From Gemmatimonadota bacterium (lineage in GTDB: Bacteria > Gemmatimonadota > Gemmatimonadetes > Gemmatimonadales > GWC2-71-9): a DNA stretch of 33,105 nucleotides. The DNA lies in contig JAEUJI010000003.1 of the NCBI GenBank assembly GCA_016794805.1, positions 1 through 33,105 of the forward strand, given 5' to 3'. Numbering within the stretch: the stretch's first letter is position 1; every line of letters begins with the position of its first letter. Of this stretch, positions 1-9,883 are shown one piece after another. The position numbers were made by a program, and so were the translations under genes. The notes below the pieces were generated by a model, which was not told the origin of the DNA, did no database searches, and was given only the letters and a program-made list of their open reading frames with translations.

Positions 1-195
1 GACCCAGTGGTGGGTGGCCTCGCGCGCGTTGGCCAGGACGGTGGTGAGGCCGGTCTGCACCGACTGGCGGACCGCTTCATGAATCCGGTCGAGGGTCCAC
101 CAGGTGCCCGCGCCGACGCCGACCACAAACAGCAGCGCGCCCCCGAGCGCGGCGCGACTCAGGAGGCGGTCCATCTTCGCGCGCAGGACAGCCAT
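1..195 (-). CDS. N-terminal fragment of a membrane protein, possible sensor
   Basis: Only the first 65 codons are in the window; the gene continues beyond position 1. The visible part has a short basic N-terminus (MAVLRAKMDRLLSR), one hydrophobic segment at about residues 15-35 ending in TWW, and then an amphipathic stretch (residues 38-65) that should lie outside the membrane. This layout is common at the start of sensor kinases or cyclases with an extracytoplasmic sensing domain, but no domain is identifiable, so that role is inference only. It lies downstream of the FHA-protease gene on the same strand and probably belongs to the phospho-signalling operon. The start is uncertain: in-frame ATGs at 222, 219 and 210 are alternatives, and a GGAGGG lies just before the 210 ATG. 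I use 195 because it gives a conventional N-terminus. Confidence 0.5.
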   Translation of the reverse strand, partial: MAVLRAKMDRLLSRAALGGALLFVVGVGAGTWWTLDRIHEAVRQSVQTGLTTVLANAREATHHWV

Positions 196-268
196 GGGGC
201 GGGGGGGCATCCCTCCCATCATGGGATCTGGGGCAATTCCGGGCGGTGACCCCCCTCACCCGGGCGCG

Positions 269-1720
269 TTATTCGTTATCGGACAGGAGCCGGTGGGCGA
301 AGCGTATCGGGACACCGTAGAGGATGCGGCCATTACTGCCGGGCTGGCCGCCGTAGAGCACGGCGACCACGTTGCCGTTGCGGTCGAAGATGGGGCTGCC
401 GCTCGCGCCCTGGGCGCCGTAGCTGTCCAGTTGCACCAGGTCGGGGAGGGTCCGGGACACGGTGCCCAGCGTGAGCGTGCTCGCCACCCCGATCTGGCTC
501 CAATCCCGCCCGCCCGCGAGGTCGAGCCCCAGCGGGAAGCCGAGCACCGCGCTCGGCTCGCCCACCTCCACCACGCGGCCGCTGTCCGCCAGCGATTTCA
601 CCACCGGAAAGCCACGATGCACCGACGCCCGGATGAGCGCGACGTCCGCGTCCGGCGAGACCCGCACCAGGTCGGCGCGGAAATTCTGCCGGGAGCCCTC
701 GAAGACCACCCCCAGCCGGCTGGCGACGGTGCCGTTGGAGTCCACCACCACGTGCTTGTTGGTGATCAGCAGCCCGCCATTCGGGTCGGAGCGGACCGCG
801 AACGCGGTCCCGGTGATGACCCGACCATCGGGGAATTCCACGAAGACCAGGGCGATGGCGTCGCGATTGGCTGCGGCGATCCCGCGGGCATCCACGGAGG
901 CGGCGCCGGCCAGGGAACGCTGCTGCCGGAGCGCCTGCTCCAGCCGGGCGCGCAGCTCCGCCATCCGGTCCTCATCCGGCGCGTTGGCCAGCAGCTGGCG
1001 CAGCCGCTCCGCTTCGGCCTGCGAAGAGTCAAGCGCCGCCCTGAGGCCCTCGTTGCCCTGCGCGATGGCGCCGATCTCCTGCATCAGGCTGTCTACCTGG
1101 CCGAGCAGCGCCCGCCGCTGGTCCGCCAGGGCCTGGTCGGCGGCCCGGACCTGCCAGAGGTAGGCGCCCGAGAGCACCACCAGCAGGGCGAAGAGCCCGA
1201 TCGTGGTGGTGCGGAGGCCCTTGGTCTGCCGCCGGACCTCCATCCGCACCTTGGTCTGGGTTCCAGGGCCGGGCGTGCGCCGGGGGCTCCGCAGCTGTTC
1301 CGGGGAGAGTTGCGGGGGCGGCGGCGGGGGCGGGGCGGCTGGCTGCTGACCGAACACCACGGTGCCATCCGGCTTGGCCGCTGGTGCGGGGCCGGGCGCG
1401 GGCCGCGGGTCCCCGATCGCCGTGAACTCCACCTGCGGACCGCTCGGTCCGAAGCGGATCACATCCCGGGTGGCCAGCATGTGGTCCCCGGTGAGCTTCT
1501 TCCCGTTGACGAAGGTGCCGTTGGTACTGCCCAGGTCGCGGAGGATGTAGAACTCCCCCACCAGCGTGACGGACGCATGGCGGCTGGAGACGTCCAGGTC
1601 CTGGTCTGCGTCGAAGCGGAGTTCGGACTGGGGGTGCCGGCCGATGCTGAGGTGGGCCTGGCTGAAGACATCGGTCTGGCCCGCGCGGGCGCCGGAAATG
1701 AAGGTGAACTGGGCTTTCAT
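269..1720 (-). CDS. FHA domain - TM - coiled coil - trypsin/HtrA-like serine protease
   Basis: A 483-residue protein that joins a phosphothreonine-binding module to a protease. The FHA domain spans about residues 22-95 with the expected GRHP (27-30), SSRHAS (45-50) and GSTNGTF (64-70) motifs. A proline-rich linker (about 103-150) leads to one TM helix (172-190), then an Ala/Gln/Arg-rich coiled coil (193-270), then a chymotrypsin-fold protease. The triad is readable as His323 (ITNKHVV), Asp359 (DADVALI) and Ser440 in GASGSP. Inferred topology: FHA in the cytoplasm, protease in the periplasm, so kinase activity inside could control proteolysis outside. There is no PDZ domain, unlike DegP or DegS. 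The ATG at 1720 is 13 nt after the stop of the upstream phosphatase gene. The same reading frame stays open further upstream, but that stretch lies inside the phosphatase gene and shows no domain. Confidence 0.9.
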   Translation of the reverse strand: MKAQFTFISGARAGQTDVFSQAHLSIGRHPQSELRFDADQDLDVSSRHASVTLVGEFYILRDLGSTNGTFVNGKKLTGDHMLATRDVIRFGPSGPQVEFTAIGDPRPAPGPAPAAKPDGTVVFGQQPAAPPPPPPPQLSPEQLRSPRRTPGPGTQTKVRMEVRRQTKGLRTTTIGLFALLVVLSGAYLWQVRAADQALADQRRALLGQVDSLMQEIGAIAQGNEGLRAALDSSQAEAERLRQLLANAPDEDRMAELRARLEQALRQQRSLAGAASVDARGIAAANRDAIALVFVEFPDGRVITGTAFAVRSDPNGGLLITNKHVVVDSNGTVASRLGVVFEGSRQNFRADLVRVSPDADVALIRASVHRGFPVVKSLADSGRVVEVGEPSAVLGFPLGLDLAGGRDWSQIGVASTLTLGTVSRTLPDLVQLDSYGAQGASGSPIFDRNGNVVAVLYGGQPGSNGRILYGVPIRFAHRLLSDNE

Positions 1721-1733
1721 GGGCGGCGGCCCG

Positions 1734-2756
1734 TCACCGGCCACCGAACGCGAGGTAGAGCGCGGCGGCGAGCGCGAGCAGCGCCAGCAGCCCCAGCACC
1801 GTGCGCCGGGGCTGGGCCGGCTGATCGCTGAGGGGCACGGGCGCGGGGCTGCCGGTGTAGACGGGTACCGGCTCGGTGGTGGCCTCCGCCTCGGTGAGCG
1901 GATAGACCTGGTGGCCCACCTCGGCGCTGCCGTCCGGCTCCGGCAGGCCGTCCCCGCCGAAGCGGGCGGCGATCGCCGTGATGTTGTCGGGACCGCCCCG
2001 CTCGTTGGCCACGGTGATGAGCCGCGAGCAGATATCCACGAGTTCGCCCCCCTCGGCGACCAGCTGGGCAATCTCCTCCTTCTTGACCTGACCGGAGAGC
2101 CCGTCGGAGCAGAGGACCAGGAGGTCGCCCCGGCGGAGGGGCTGGTAGGTGAGGTCCACCTTGACCCGCGGATCGGGGCCGAGCGCCTGGAGGATGATGT
2201 TGCGCCGCTCGCTCTGCTCGGCCTCCTCCTCGGTGATCTCCCCCGCCTCCACCAGCCGCTGCATGAGCGACTGGTCCTTGGTGATCTGGGTGATGGCGCC
2301 CTTCCGGATCAGGTAGGCCCGGCTGTCCCCGACCTGGGCCAGGTAGAGATCGCTGCCGAAGACGCCGGCCACCGTCGCGGTGGTGCCCATGCCGCGGACT
2401 TCGGGATGATCCTTGGCGTGGAGGTGGATCCGGTTGTTGGCCAGTTCCACGGCTTCCTTCATCCGGTAGGCGAATCGCTGCGCGCTGACGTCGCTGTCCT
2501 CGCCCCAGGCGCTCGACATGTGACTGAAGACCAGGTCGGCGGCCATGCGGCTGGCGACCTCGCCGGCGGCCGCCCCGCCCATGCCGTCCGCGACCATGAA
2601 CAGCGTGCCGCGCTGCCCGACGTCGTGCTCGCGCACGTCGGGCTGCAGGGACGCGACCTTCCGGGTCAGGTCCGCGACGAGGAAGGTGTCCTCGTTGTGG
2701 TCGCGGGTCTTGCCCACGTCGGTCTTGCCGAAGACGGAGATGTGCACGTTAGCCAA
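1734..2756 (-). CDS. PP2C-family Ser/Thr protein phosphatase, membrane-anchored
   Basis: A 340-residue phosphatase expected to reverse the phosphorylation made by the adjacent kinase. The PP2C domain fills about residues 5-245 and has the metal-binding and core motifs: RDHNEDTFLV near the N-terminus, VADGMGGAAAGEVAS, LYLAQVGDSRAYLI, LLVLCSDGLSGQV and GGPDNITAI. A Pro-rich linker is followed by a C-terminal hydrophobic helix (about 318-337), so it is tail-anchored with the catalytic domain in the cytoplasm. The start is a TTG at 2756, chosen because GAGG sits 4 nt upstream of it and because it begins only 6 nt after the stop of the kinase gene. A GTG three codons later is the alternative. This matches the prpC/stp partners found beside PknB-type kinases. 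Confidence 0.93.
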   Translation of the reverse strand: MANVHISVFGKTDVGKTRDHNEDTFLVADLTRKVASLQPDVREHDVGQRGTLFMVADGMGGAAAGEVASRMAADLVFSHMSSAWGEDSDVSAQRFAYRMKEAVELANNRIHLHAKDHPEVRGMGTTATVAGVFGSDLYLAQVGDSRAYLIRKGAITQITKDQSLMQRLVEAGEITEEEAEQSERRNIILQALGPDPRVKVDLTYQPLRRGDLLVLCSDGLSGQVKKEEIAQLVAEGGELVDICSRLITVANERGGPDNITAIAARFGGDGLPEPDGSAEVGHQVYPLTEAEATTEPVPVYTGSPAPVPLSDQPAQPRRTVLGLLALLALAAALYLAFGGR

Positions 2757-2762
2757 GTTGCC

Positions 2763-4501
<1,739 letters not shown>

Positions 4502-4505
<4 letters not shown>

Positions 4506-5419
4506 CCGATCTCCGCCCGGAGCATCTGGTCGCCGGCGAGGAGCCGCGCGCCGGGCGGCACCCGCCGTTCTCCCCGCACCGCGACGGCCACGCCGTTCCG
4601 GCTCCCGGCATCGACCAGGACGAAGTCGGCGTCCTCGCTCCGGATGAGGGCATGGAGGGCGCTCATCGAGGAATCGTATGGGAACTGCCAGTCCCCCTGC
4701 TCCCGGCCCACCCGCACCGACCGCCCCGGGGAAAGCGTCAGGATATCGCGGGCGCTGCCATCGCCCCGGACCTGGGCCAGGTTGGCGATGTCCGCCGCCG
4801 GCGTCAGGCTGCCGAGCCGCCGGGTCTGGTCCTGCTCCGGGGGACGCGGCCCGGGATAGCCAAGCCGGCGGTAGCGGAGGATCTGGCTCCCGAGGAGGAT
4901 GAGGTCTCCGTCGGTGAGCTTGTGGGGTTCGTCGAGGTAGAGCCAGGTGCCGTTCTTGCTGCCGAGGTCCCGGAGGGTCAGGATGCCGTCGATCAGGAGG
5001 AACTGGGCGTGCAGCGGCGAGAGATAATCGTCGTCGGGGAAATTGACGTCTGCCCCCTGACGGCCCAGCGTCGTTACGGCATTGAGCAGCGGGAAGCGCT
5101 GCGCGACCTGGCCGCCCCGGTCCAGCAGGGCAAGGTGCGCCGTGACGGGCCCACCACTCTTGGCCGGGGGGGCGGGAACCTGCGGCTGCGGCCCGGTATT
5201 GCCAAAGGCGGCCCCGCAGGCGGGGCAGAACTTGGAGCCCTGCTCGTTCAGCCGACCGCACCGGGTGCAGGCATGCGCCGCCCGCGCCTGGGTCAGCCGC
5301 GTGCCGCACTGGCCGCAGAAGGGCAGGTCGGCGGCGACGCCGGCGTTGCAGCTCGGACACTTCACGCTGGCGCCCGCACCCGCCGGGCCGCGCGAGACCT
5401 CCGGCGCCGGTGGTGACAT
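4502..5419 (-). CDS. Double zinc-ribbon, double FHA domain protein
   Basis: A 305-residue soluble protein, first gene of the phospho-signalling operon. Two Cys4 zinc ribbons occupy the N-terminus (Cys21/24/35/38 and Cys51/54/65/68). A Pro-rich spacer is followed by a first FHA domain (about 92-172, with TLGRQ, SPLHAQF and DLGSKNGTW) and a second, more divergent one (about 205-300, with VRVGRE, SALHALI and DAGSRNGVAV). FHA domains bind phosphothreonine peptides, so this is a likely adaptor that docks on the kinase encoded next, with which it shares a 4-nt overlap. The start at 5419 is chosen because GAGGGG lies just upstream; an in-frame ATG at 5467 would add 16 basic residues. The 5' leader from the predicted promoter is about 107 nt. 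Confidence 0.88.
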
Positions 5420-5532
5420 CAACCCCTCGCCTTGCAGGCGGCGAAGCTGACCAGCCAACCGACGCACGCCGGGTGCTTGTTGATGTTGCGATCCTCGGAT
5501 CTCGGGACGTTGTACGGAAGGGCTATCCCAGC

Positions 5533-5561
5533 AATCTAGGATTGCGCCCGTGGAGCGTCAA
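5533..5561 (-). promoter_or_regulatory. Sigma70-type promoter of the FHA-kinase-phosphatase operon
   Basis: Read on the minus strand, the sequence is TTGACG, a 17-nt spacer, then TAGATT. Transcription would start near 5526, about 107 nt before the ATG at 5419. Hexamers and spacing match the promoter seen before the aldolase gene (TTGACG-17-TACATT), which supports both. Confidence 0.6.
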
Positions 5562-5569
5562 CGGATGAT

Positions 5570-5599
5570 CTGCCGTAAGTCGCGGTGGCTGTGTACCTT
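5570..5599 (+). promoter_or_regulatory. Possible promoter of the amidase gene, leaderless start
   Basis: CTGCCG (5570-5575), an 18-nt spacer and TACCTT (5594-5599). The -35 is weak. The -10 lies 7 nt before the ATG at 5607 and no Shine-Dalgarno is visible, so the transcript may begin at or next to the start codon. It diverges from the operon promoter at 5533-5561. Confidence 0.35.
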
Positions 5600-5606
5600 G
5601 CAGCCC

Positions 5607-7505
5607 ATGCCCCTTGCGGTGCGCGGCGGTCTCACCCTGGCGCTCCTCCTCCTGGCCGGCTGCGCCCGGCCGGGATCCACCCCCGGTCCGCTCCCGCCAG
5701 ACGGTTCCCGACTCCCGCCGGTTCCCACGGTGGATGGCCCCCTCGAGATCCGGGTGGTCTATCCCGGGCCCCGCGACGTCGTGGACGCCCGGGACTCGAC
5801 CTTCCTGTTCGGAACCGTCGGCACCGGGCGGGCCCGGCTCACCGTCAATGATGCGGCGGTGAAGGTCTGGCCCAATGGCGCCTGGCTCGCCTGGGTGCCG
5901 CTCCCCCCGGACACCGCACCGACGTTCGCGCTGGTGGCCACCGCCGGCCCCGATACCCTGCGATACCAGCATCCCCTCCGGACCGTCCCCCGGTTCCACC
6001 CGCCGGAGACGCCAGTCTGGGTGGATAGCCTCAGCCTCAGTCCCGGTGGCCGGGTCTGGTGGCCCCGGGACGAATACCTGCCTGTCAGTCTCCGCGCGGT
6101 CGAGGGCGCCGAGGTACGCCTGCGGCTCCCCGGTGGCGCCGTGGTCCCGCTTGCAGCTGAACGGGGGCCTGGGGAGGTTGCGTGGGGAATCCGGGCGTTT
6201 GACCGGGACACCGCCAACCTCCTCGCGCCCCGGCGCGCCGAACGCTACGTTGGCGCCCTCCGCGGCCAGGCCCTTCCGGGGGACTCCACGGGTGTCGTCA
6301 TCGAAGCGATTCGCGGCGCCGATACCGTTCGGCTGCGCTGGCCGCTTGAGGTCACCCTGCTCGATACCATCCCGTTGATGGTCGAACTGAACGACGACAC
6401 CGCCGGCAGCGGCACCACCGACAGCCTGACGGTGGGACGGGCGCGCCCCGGCGCGACCTATCACTGGTTCTTTCCGACCGGGACCCGCGCCCAGCTCACG
6501 GGTCGGCTGGGGGACGACGCGCGCATCCGGCTCTCCCGCCAGCAGGAGGCCTGGGTGCCGGCGGCGGATCTGGTGCCGCTGCCCGCCGGGAGCCCCGCGC
6601 TCCGCGCCACCGTGCTCTCCCTTACTGCCACTCCGGCCACCGACCGGATCGTGGTCCGGGTACCGCTCACGGCGCGGATACCGTTCCGGGTTGAGGAAGA
6701 GGGGCGCCGGCTCACGCTGCGGCTGTACCACACCGTGGGCGACATCAACTGGATTCGCTACGGCGCCAACGATCCCTATCTGCGGCAGATTCGCTGGCTG
6801 CAGGCGGCGAGCGACGAGGTCACCATCACCCTGGACGTCGCGGGTCCGGTGTGGGGCTACCGGGCGCGCTGGAGCCGGAATGACCTGGTGCTGGAAGTGC
6901 GCCGGCCGCCGGTGGTTGATGGCGCCGCGCCGCTCCGGGGCCGGAGAATCGTGGTGGACCCGGGCCACCCGCCCCTGGGCGCGACCGGTCCCACCGGGCT
7001 CACCGAGGCCGAAGCCAACCTTGCCGTCTCCCTGGAACTGGTTCGGCTGCTGGAGGCCGCCGGCGCGCAGGCGATCCTGACCCGGCGGGGCGCCGAGAGC
7101 CTGGACCTCAACGCCCGGACCCGGTTGGCAGACTCGCTCGGCGCCGAATTGCTGGTCTCAATCCACAACAACGCGCTGCCGGATGGGGTGAACCCGTTCA
7201 CCAACAACGGCTCGAGCGTCTTCTATTATCACCCCCGCAGCCTGCCGCTGGCCCAGGACATCCAGGCCGCATTGGTTCGGCGCCTCGGGCTGCGGGACCT
7301 CGGCGCCGCGCGCGGGGACCTCGCGCTGGTCCGGCCCACCTGGATGCCGGCGGTGCTCTGCGAGGGACTCTTCATGATGCTGCCGGACCAGGAGGCCGCC
7401 CTTCGGCAACCGGCGGGGCAGCTGGCCTACGCCCTCGCGGTGCGGGATGGGCTGGTGACGTTTCTGAAACGTGTGGCGGAAGGTCAGGGGAGCGACGTCC
7501 CCTAG
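5607..7505 (+). CDS. N-acetylmuramoyl-L-alanine amidase (Amidase_3) lipoprotein
   Basis: A 632-residue lipoprotein that should cleave the amide bond between MurNAc and the stem peptide. The N-terminus is a lipoprotein signal with lipobox LLAG-Cys19. Residues 25-340 are beta-rich and of no family I recognise. About 345-442 resemble an AMIN-like peptidoglycan-targeting domain. The catalytic Amidase_3 domain occupies about 446-625 and retains the zinc ligands: His454 in DPGH, a Glu in TEAEANL (Glu469 likely), His520 in SIHNN, plus the catalytic Glu586 in CEGLF. The protein is much longer than typical AmiA/AmiC because of the large N-terminal module. I chose the ATG at 5607 over one at 5550 because it begins exactly at the signal peptide. 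It is followed 50 nt later by the GWxTD gene. Confidence 0.9.
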   Translation: MPLAVRGGLTLALLLLAGCARPGSTPGPLPPDGSRLPPVPTVDGPLEIRVVYPGPRDVVDARDSTFLFGTVGTGRARLTVNDAAVKVWPNGAWLAWVPLPPDTAPTFALVATAGPDTLRYQHPLRTVPRFHPPETPVWVDSLSLSPGGRVWWPRDEYLPVSLRAVEGAEVRLRLPGGAVVPLAAERGPGEVAWGIRAFDRDTANLLAPRRAERYVGALRGQALPGDSTGVVIEAIRGADTVRLRWPLEVTLLDTIPLMVELNDDTAGSGTTDSLTVGRARPGATYHWFFPTGTRAQLTGRLGDDARIRLSRQQEAWVPAADLVPLPAGSPALRATVLSLTATPATDRIVVRVPLTARIPFRVEEEGRRLTLRLYHTVGDINWIRYGANDPYLRQIRWLQAASDEVTITLDVAGPVWGYRARWSRNDLVLEVRRPPVVDGAAPLRGRRIVVDPGHPPLGATGPTGLTEAEANLAVSLELVRLLEAAGAQAILTRRGAESLDLNARTRLADSLGAELLVSIHNNALPDGVNPFTNNGSSVFYYHPRSLPLAQDIQAALVRRLGLRDLGAARGDLALVRPTWMPAVLCEGLFMMLPDQEAALRQPAGQLAYALAVRDGLVTFLKRVAEGQGSDVP

Positions 7506-7555
7506 CCCGAGAGCCGTTGCAGCCGGACCACCGACCGCGTAACCCAACGAGACTG

Positions 7556-9829
7556 ATGCCGAGTAGCCGAGTCGCCAGGCTGGGAACTCGCCCCCGTGGG
7601 CCGTGCCTCCCGGGCGCCGCCAGGCGCTGGCGGACGCTGCTGATGCCCCTGTTCGCCGCCACCTCGCTGGCGGCCCAATCTCCCGAAGACCGGGTGGCGA
7701 TCGAGCGCTTCCGTGACTCGCTCGCGACCATCCCCGACAGCGGCTCCCTCCTGGGGCTGGAACAGCGGCTGATCGGGGAGGCGCGCGCGGACCGCAACAA
7801 TGCCATGCGCCACCTCAAGCTCGGCTTCGTGGCGATGCGCCTGGGGGAGCAGGGCAGCCGGAGCCGCTTCGATGATGCGGCGGGCGAGTTCCAGTGGGCC
7901 ACCGAGATCGAGCCGACCTGGCCCTGGGCCTGGTACGGGCTCGGAGTGGCGGAAGACCGGGTCGGCGACTCCGAGATCGCGATCGTCCAGGGACTGCAGG
8001 CGATGTTCGGCAAGGACCACCTCTCCCGCGCCGCCAACGCCTACGCGCGCTCGGTCCAGACCGACCCATCGTTCGTCCGTGGCCTGGTGGAGCTCGCCTC
8101 CACCGCGCTCCGCCAGCGGATCAACGTGAAGACCGCCCTGGCCCGCGAGGCGTTGCGTCAGGCCGCCGCCACCAGCGCCGCCGCCAACCCCGACGTGCTG
8201 CTCTACCGCGGCCGGCTGGAACGGGAAGTGGGGGACATCGACTCGGCGCTGGTGGCGTTCCGTTCCTACCTCTCGGGGGGCGGGGCCCAGGGGCTGGGCC
8301 TGCTGGAACTGGCGCGCACCGAGCTCCTCGCCGGCAACCTCGCGGGGCAGCGCTCCTACTACGAAGGGGCCCGCATCGACGACGACGAGACAGTCGCCGC
8401 GTACCGCGCGGACCTGGCCCTGGTGGCCAATGACAGCGCCCTCGCGGAGTTCGACGCCAACACCGGGGACCGCCGGGTGTCCTTCCTGCGCCGGTTCTGG
8501 GGCCAGCGGGACCGCGCCTCCCTGCTGCGGGACGGCGAGCGGCTGCGGGAACACTACCGCCGGGTGTTCTATGCCCGGCGCAACTTCCAGCTGGTCTCCC
8601 CCAACCGGCACTACGATATCGTCGAGCGGTTCCGCAGCGGCAGCCGCGACTACGATGACCGCGGCGTCGTGTACATCCGCCACGGGGAACCGGCCGAGCG
8701 CGCCACCTACAATGCGCCGGGCATCCAGTTCAATGAATCGTGGATGTACGAGCGGGCCGATGGCAACCTGGTCTTTCATTTCGTGGCCCGCGAGGACGTG
8801 CAGGACTACAAGCTGGTGGAAAGCGTCTTCGACGTCCTCGGCTTCAGCAACGCCCTGGCGCTGCGGGGGGACCGGGACAACGTCACCACCGGCCGGGTGA
8901 GCGACCTGCTCTCCACCCGCGAGCGCCTCGCGCCGATTTACAGCCGCCTGATGCAGACGGGCACCGCGGGCTCCCAGCAGTACCTCACCGAGGAGCGGAT
9001 GCTGGGCCGCCGGAGCATCGCGCGGGGCACCGTCACCGACACCTACGAGCTCCGCTACGGCAGCCGCCTGCGGCTCTCCACCGACGTGGTGGTGGCGGGC
9101 CGCGATACCGCGGGGGGCCTGCTGCACCTCTCCTACGCGATTCCCGGCTCCGCCCTCCGCGAGGTGCCCTCCGACCGGGGACACCTCTACCCCGTGCGGG
9201 TGCGGCTGAGCGTAGTGGACCGGACCGGGCGGCCAGTGGCGACGATGGACACCACGCGGCTCTTCATCGCCCGGGAGCCGGTCCCGGAGCGGGAACACCT
9301 GGTGGGGCAGATCCGGGTCCCGGTCGTCCCGGGCCTGCTCACCTACCGGCTGGCGGTGGAGCAGGGTGACGACAACGGCGTGATCCTGGCGAGCGACACG
9401 ATCACCGCCGGCGATTTCTCCGGCAATCGCTTCGAGCTGAGCGGGCTGGTGGTGGGGACCCGGGAGGCGAACCTGCAGTGGCGGCCCACCGCCCGCGATA
9501 CCGTCTGGTTCAACCCCCTGCGGCGCTACCGCAAGGCGGCCCCGCTGGAGCTCTACTACGAGGTGTACGGCCTGCCGGAAGGCGCGCCGTTCAGCACCGA
9601 AGTCTTCATCACCCGGCAGGGGGGCGGGGGCTTCCTCGGCATCTTCGGCTCCCGGAAGCCGGCCATCCGGCTCAGCTTCGAGGACCAGTCCCAGGGGCTT
9701 CGCACCCAGCTGCAGCGGAGCGTGTCGCTGGAGCGTCTCTCCCCCGGCAAGTACGATCTCGAGGTCGCGATCAAGGACGCGACCGGCGCCGTCCGCCACA
9801 GCCGCGCGGGCTTCGAAGTCAGACCCTAA
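7556..9829 (+). CDS. GWxTD-domain exported protein with TPR-like N-terminus
   Basis: A 757-residue exported protein of unknown function. A long basic N-region leads to a signal peptide ending TSLAA before Gln41. Residues about 80-260 are helical and TPR-like. The region about 300-420 matches the GWxTD family: FWGQRDR, then EHYRRVFYARRNF, then YDDRGVVYIRHGEPAER and a FNESWMYER segment. The namesake GWxTD is degenerate here (SRDYDDRG). The C-terminal 300 residues look like beta-sandwich material. The family is known mainly from Acidobacteria and Gemmatimonadota and no biochemical role is established. The start at 7556 is chosen because it gives a plausible signal peptide; an ATG at 7643 would leave too short a one. 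It probably shares a transcript with the upstream amidase. Confidence 0.88.
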   Translation: MPSSRVARLGTRPRGPCLPGAARRWRTLLMPLFAATSLAAQSPEDRVAIERFRDSLATIPDSGSLLGLEQRLIGEARADRNNAMRHLKLGFVAMRLGEQGSRSRFDDAAGEFQWATEIEPTWPWAWYGLGVAEDRVGDSEIAIVQGLQAMFGKDHLSRAANAYARSVQTDPSFVRGLVELASTALRQRINVKTALAREALRQAAATSAAANPDVLLYRGRLEREVGDIDSALVAFRSYLSGGGAQGLGLLELARTELLAGNLAGQRSYYEGARIDDDETVAAYRADLALVANDSALAEFDANTGDRRVSFLRRFWGQRDRASLLRDGERLREHYRRVFYARRNFQLVSPNRHYDIVERFRSGSRDYDDRGVVYIRHGEPAERATYNAPGIQFNESWMYERADGNLVFHFVAREDVQDYKLVESVFDVLGFSNALALRGDRDNVTTGRVSDLLSTRERLAPIYSRLMQTGTAGSQQYLTEERMLGRRSIARGTVTDTYELRYGSRLRLSTDVVVAGRDTAGGLLHLSYAIPGSALREVPSDRGHLYPVRVRLSVVDRTGRPVATMDTTRLFIAREPVPEREHLVGQIRVPVVPGLLTYRLAVEQGDDNGVILASDTITAGDFSGNRFELSGLVVGTREANLQWRPTARDTVWFNPLRRYRKAAPLELYYEVYGLPEGAPFSTEVFITRQGGGGFLGIFGSRKPAIRLSFEDQSQGLRTQLQRSVSLERLSPGKYDLEVAIKDATGAVRHSRAGFEVRP

Positions 9830-9848
9830 CTCTAGCATCTTCAGGCAC

Positions 9849-9878
9849 TTGACTCGCCGCGCCGCACCCGCCTAGGTT
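9849..9878 (+). promoter_or_regulatory. Promoter of the second kinase gene, leaderless start
   Basis: TTGACT (9849-9854), 18-nt spacer, TAGGTT (9873-9878). Only 5 nt separate the -10 box from the ATG at 9884 and there is no Shine-Dalgarno, so transcription probably begins at the start codon. Confidence 0.5.
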
Positions 9879-9883
9879 CGGCC

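Noticed and set aside
104-1831. Plus-strand open frame across the FHA-protease gene
   Set aside because: Composition is His/Arg/Gly/Ala rich without motifs, whereas the minus strand encodes clear FHA and protease motifs.
7502-9838. Long open frame antisense to the GWxTD gene
   Set aside because: Same GC-driven shadow effect; no ribosome site or domain, and the plus-strand gene has a signal peptide and a family match.
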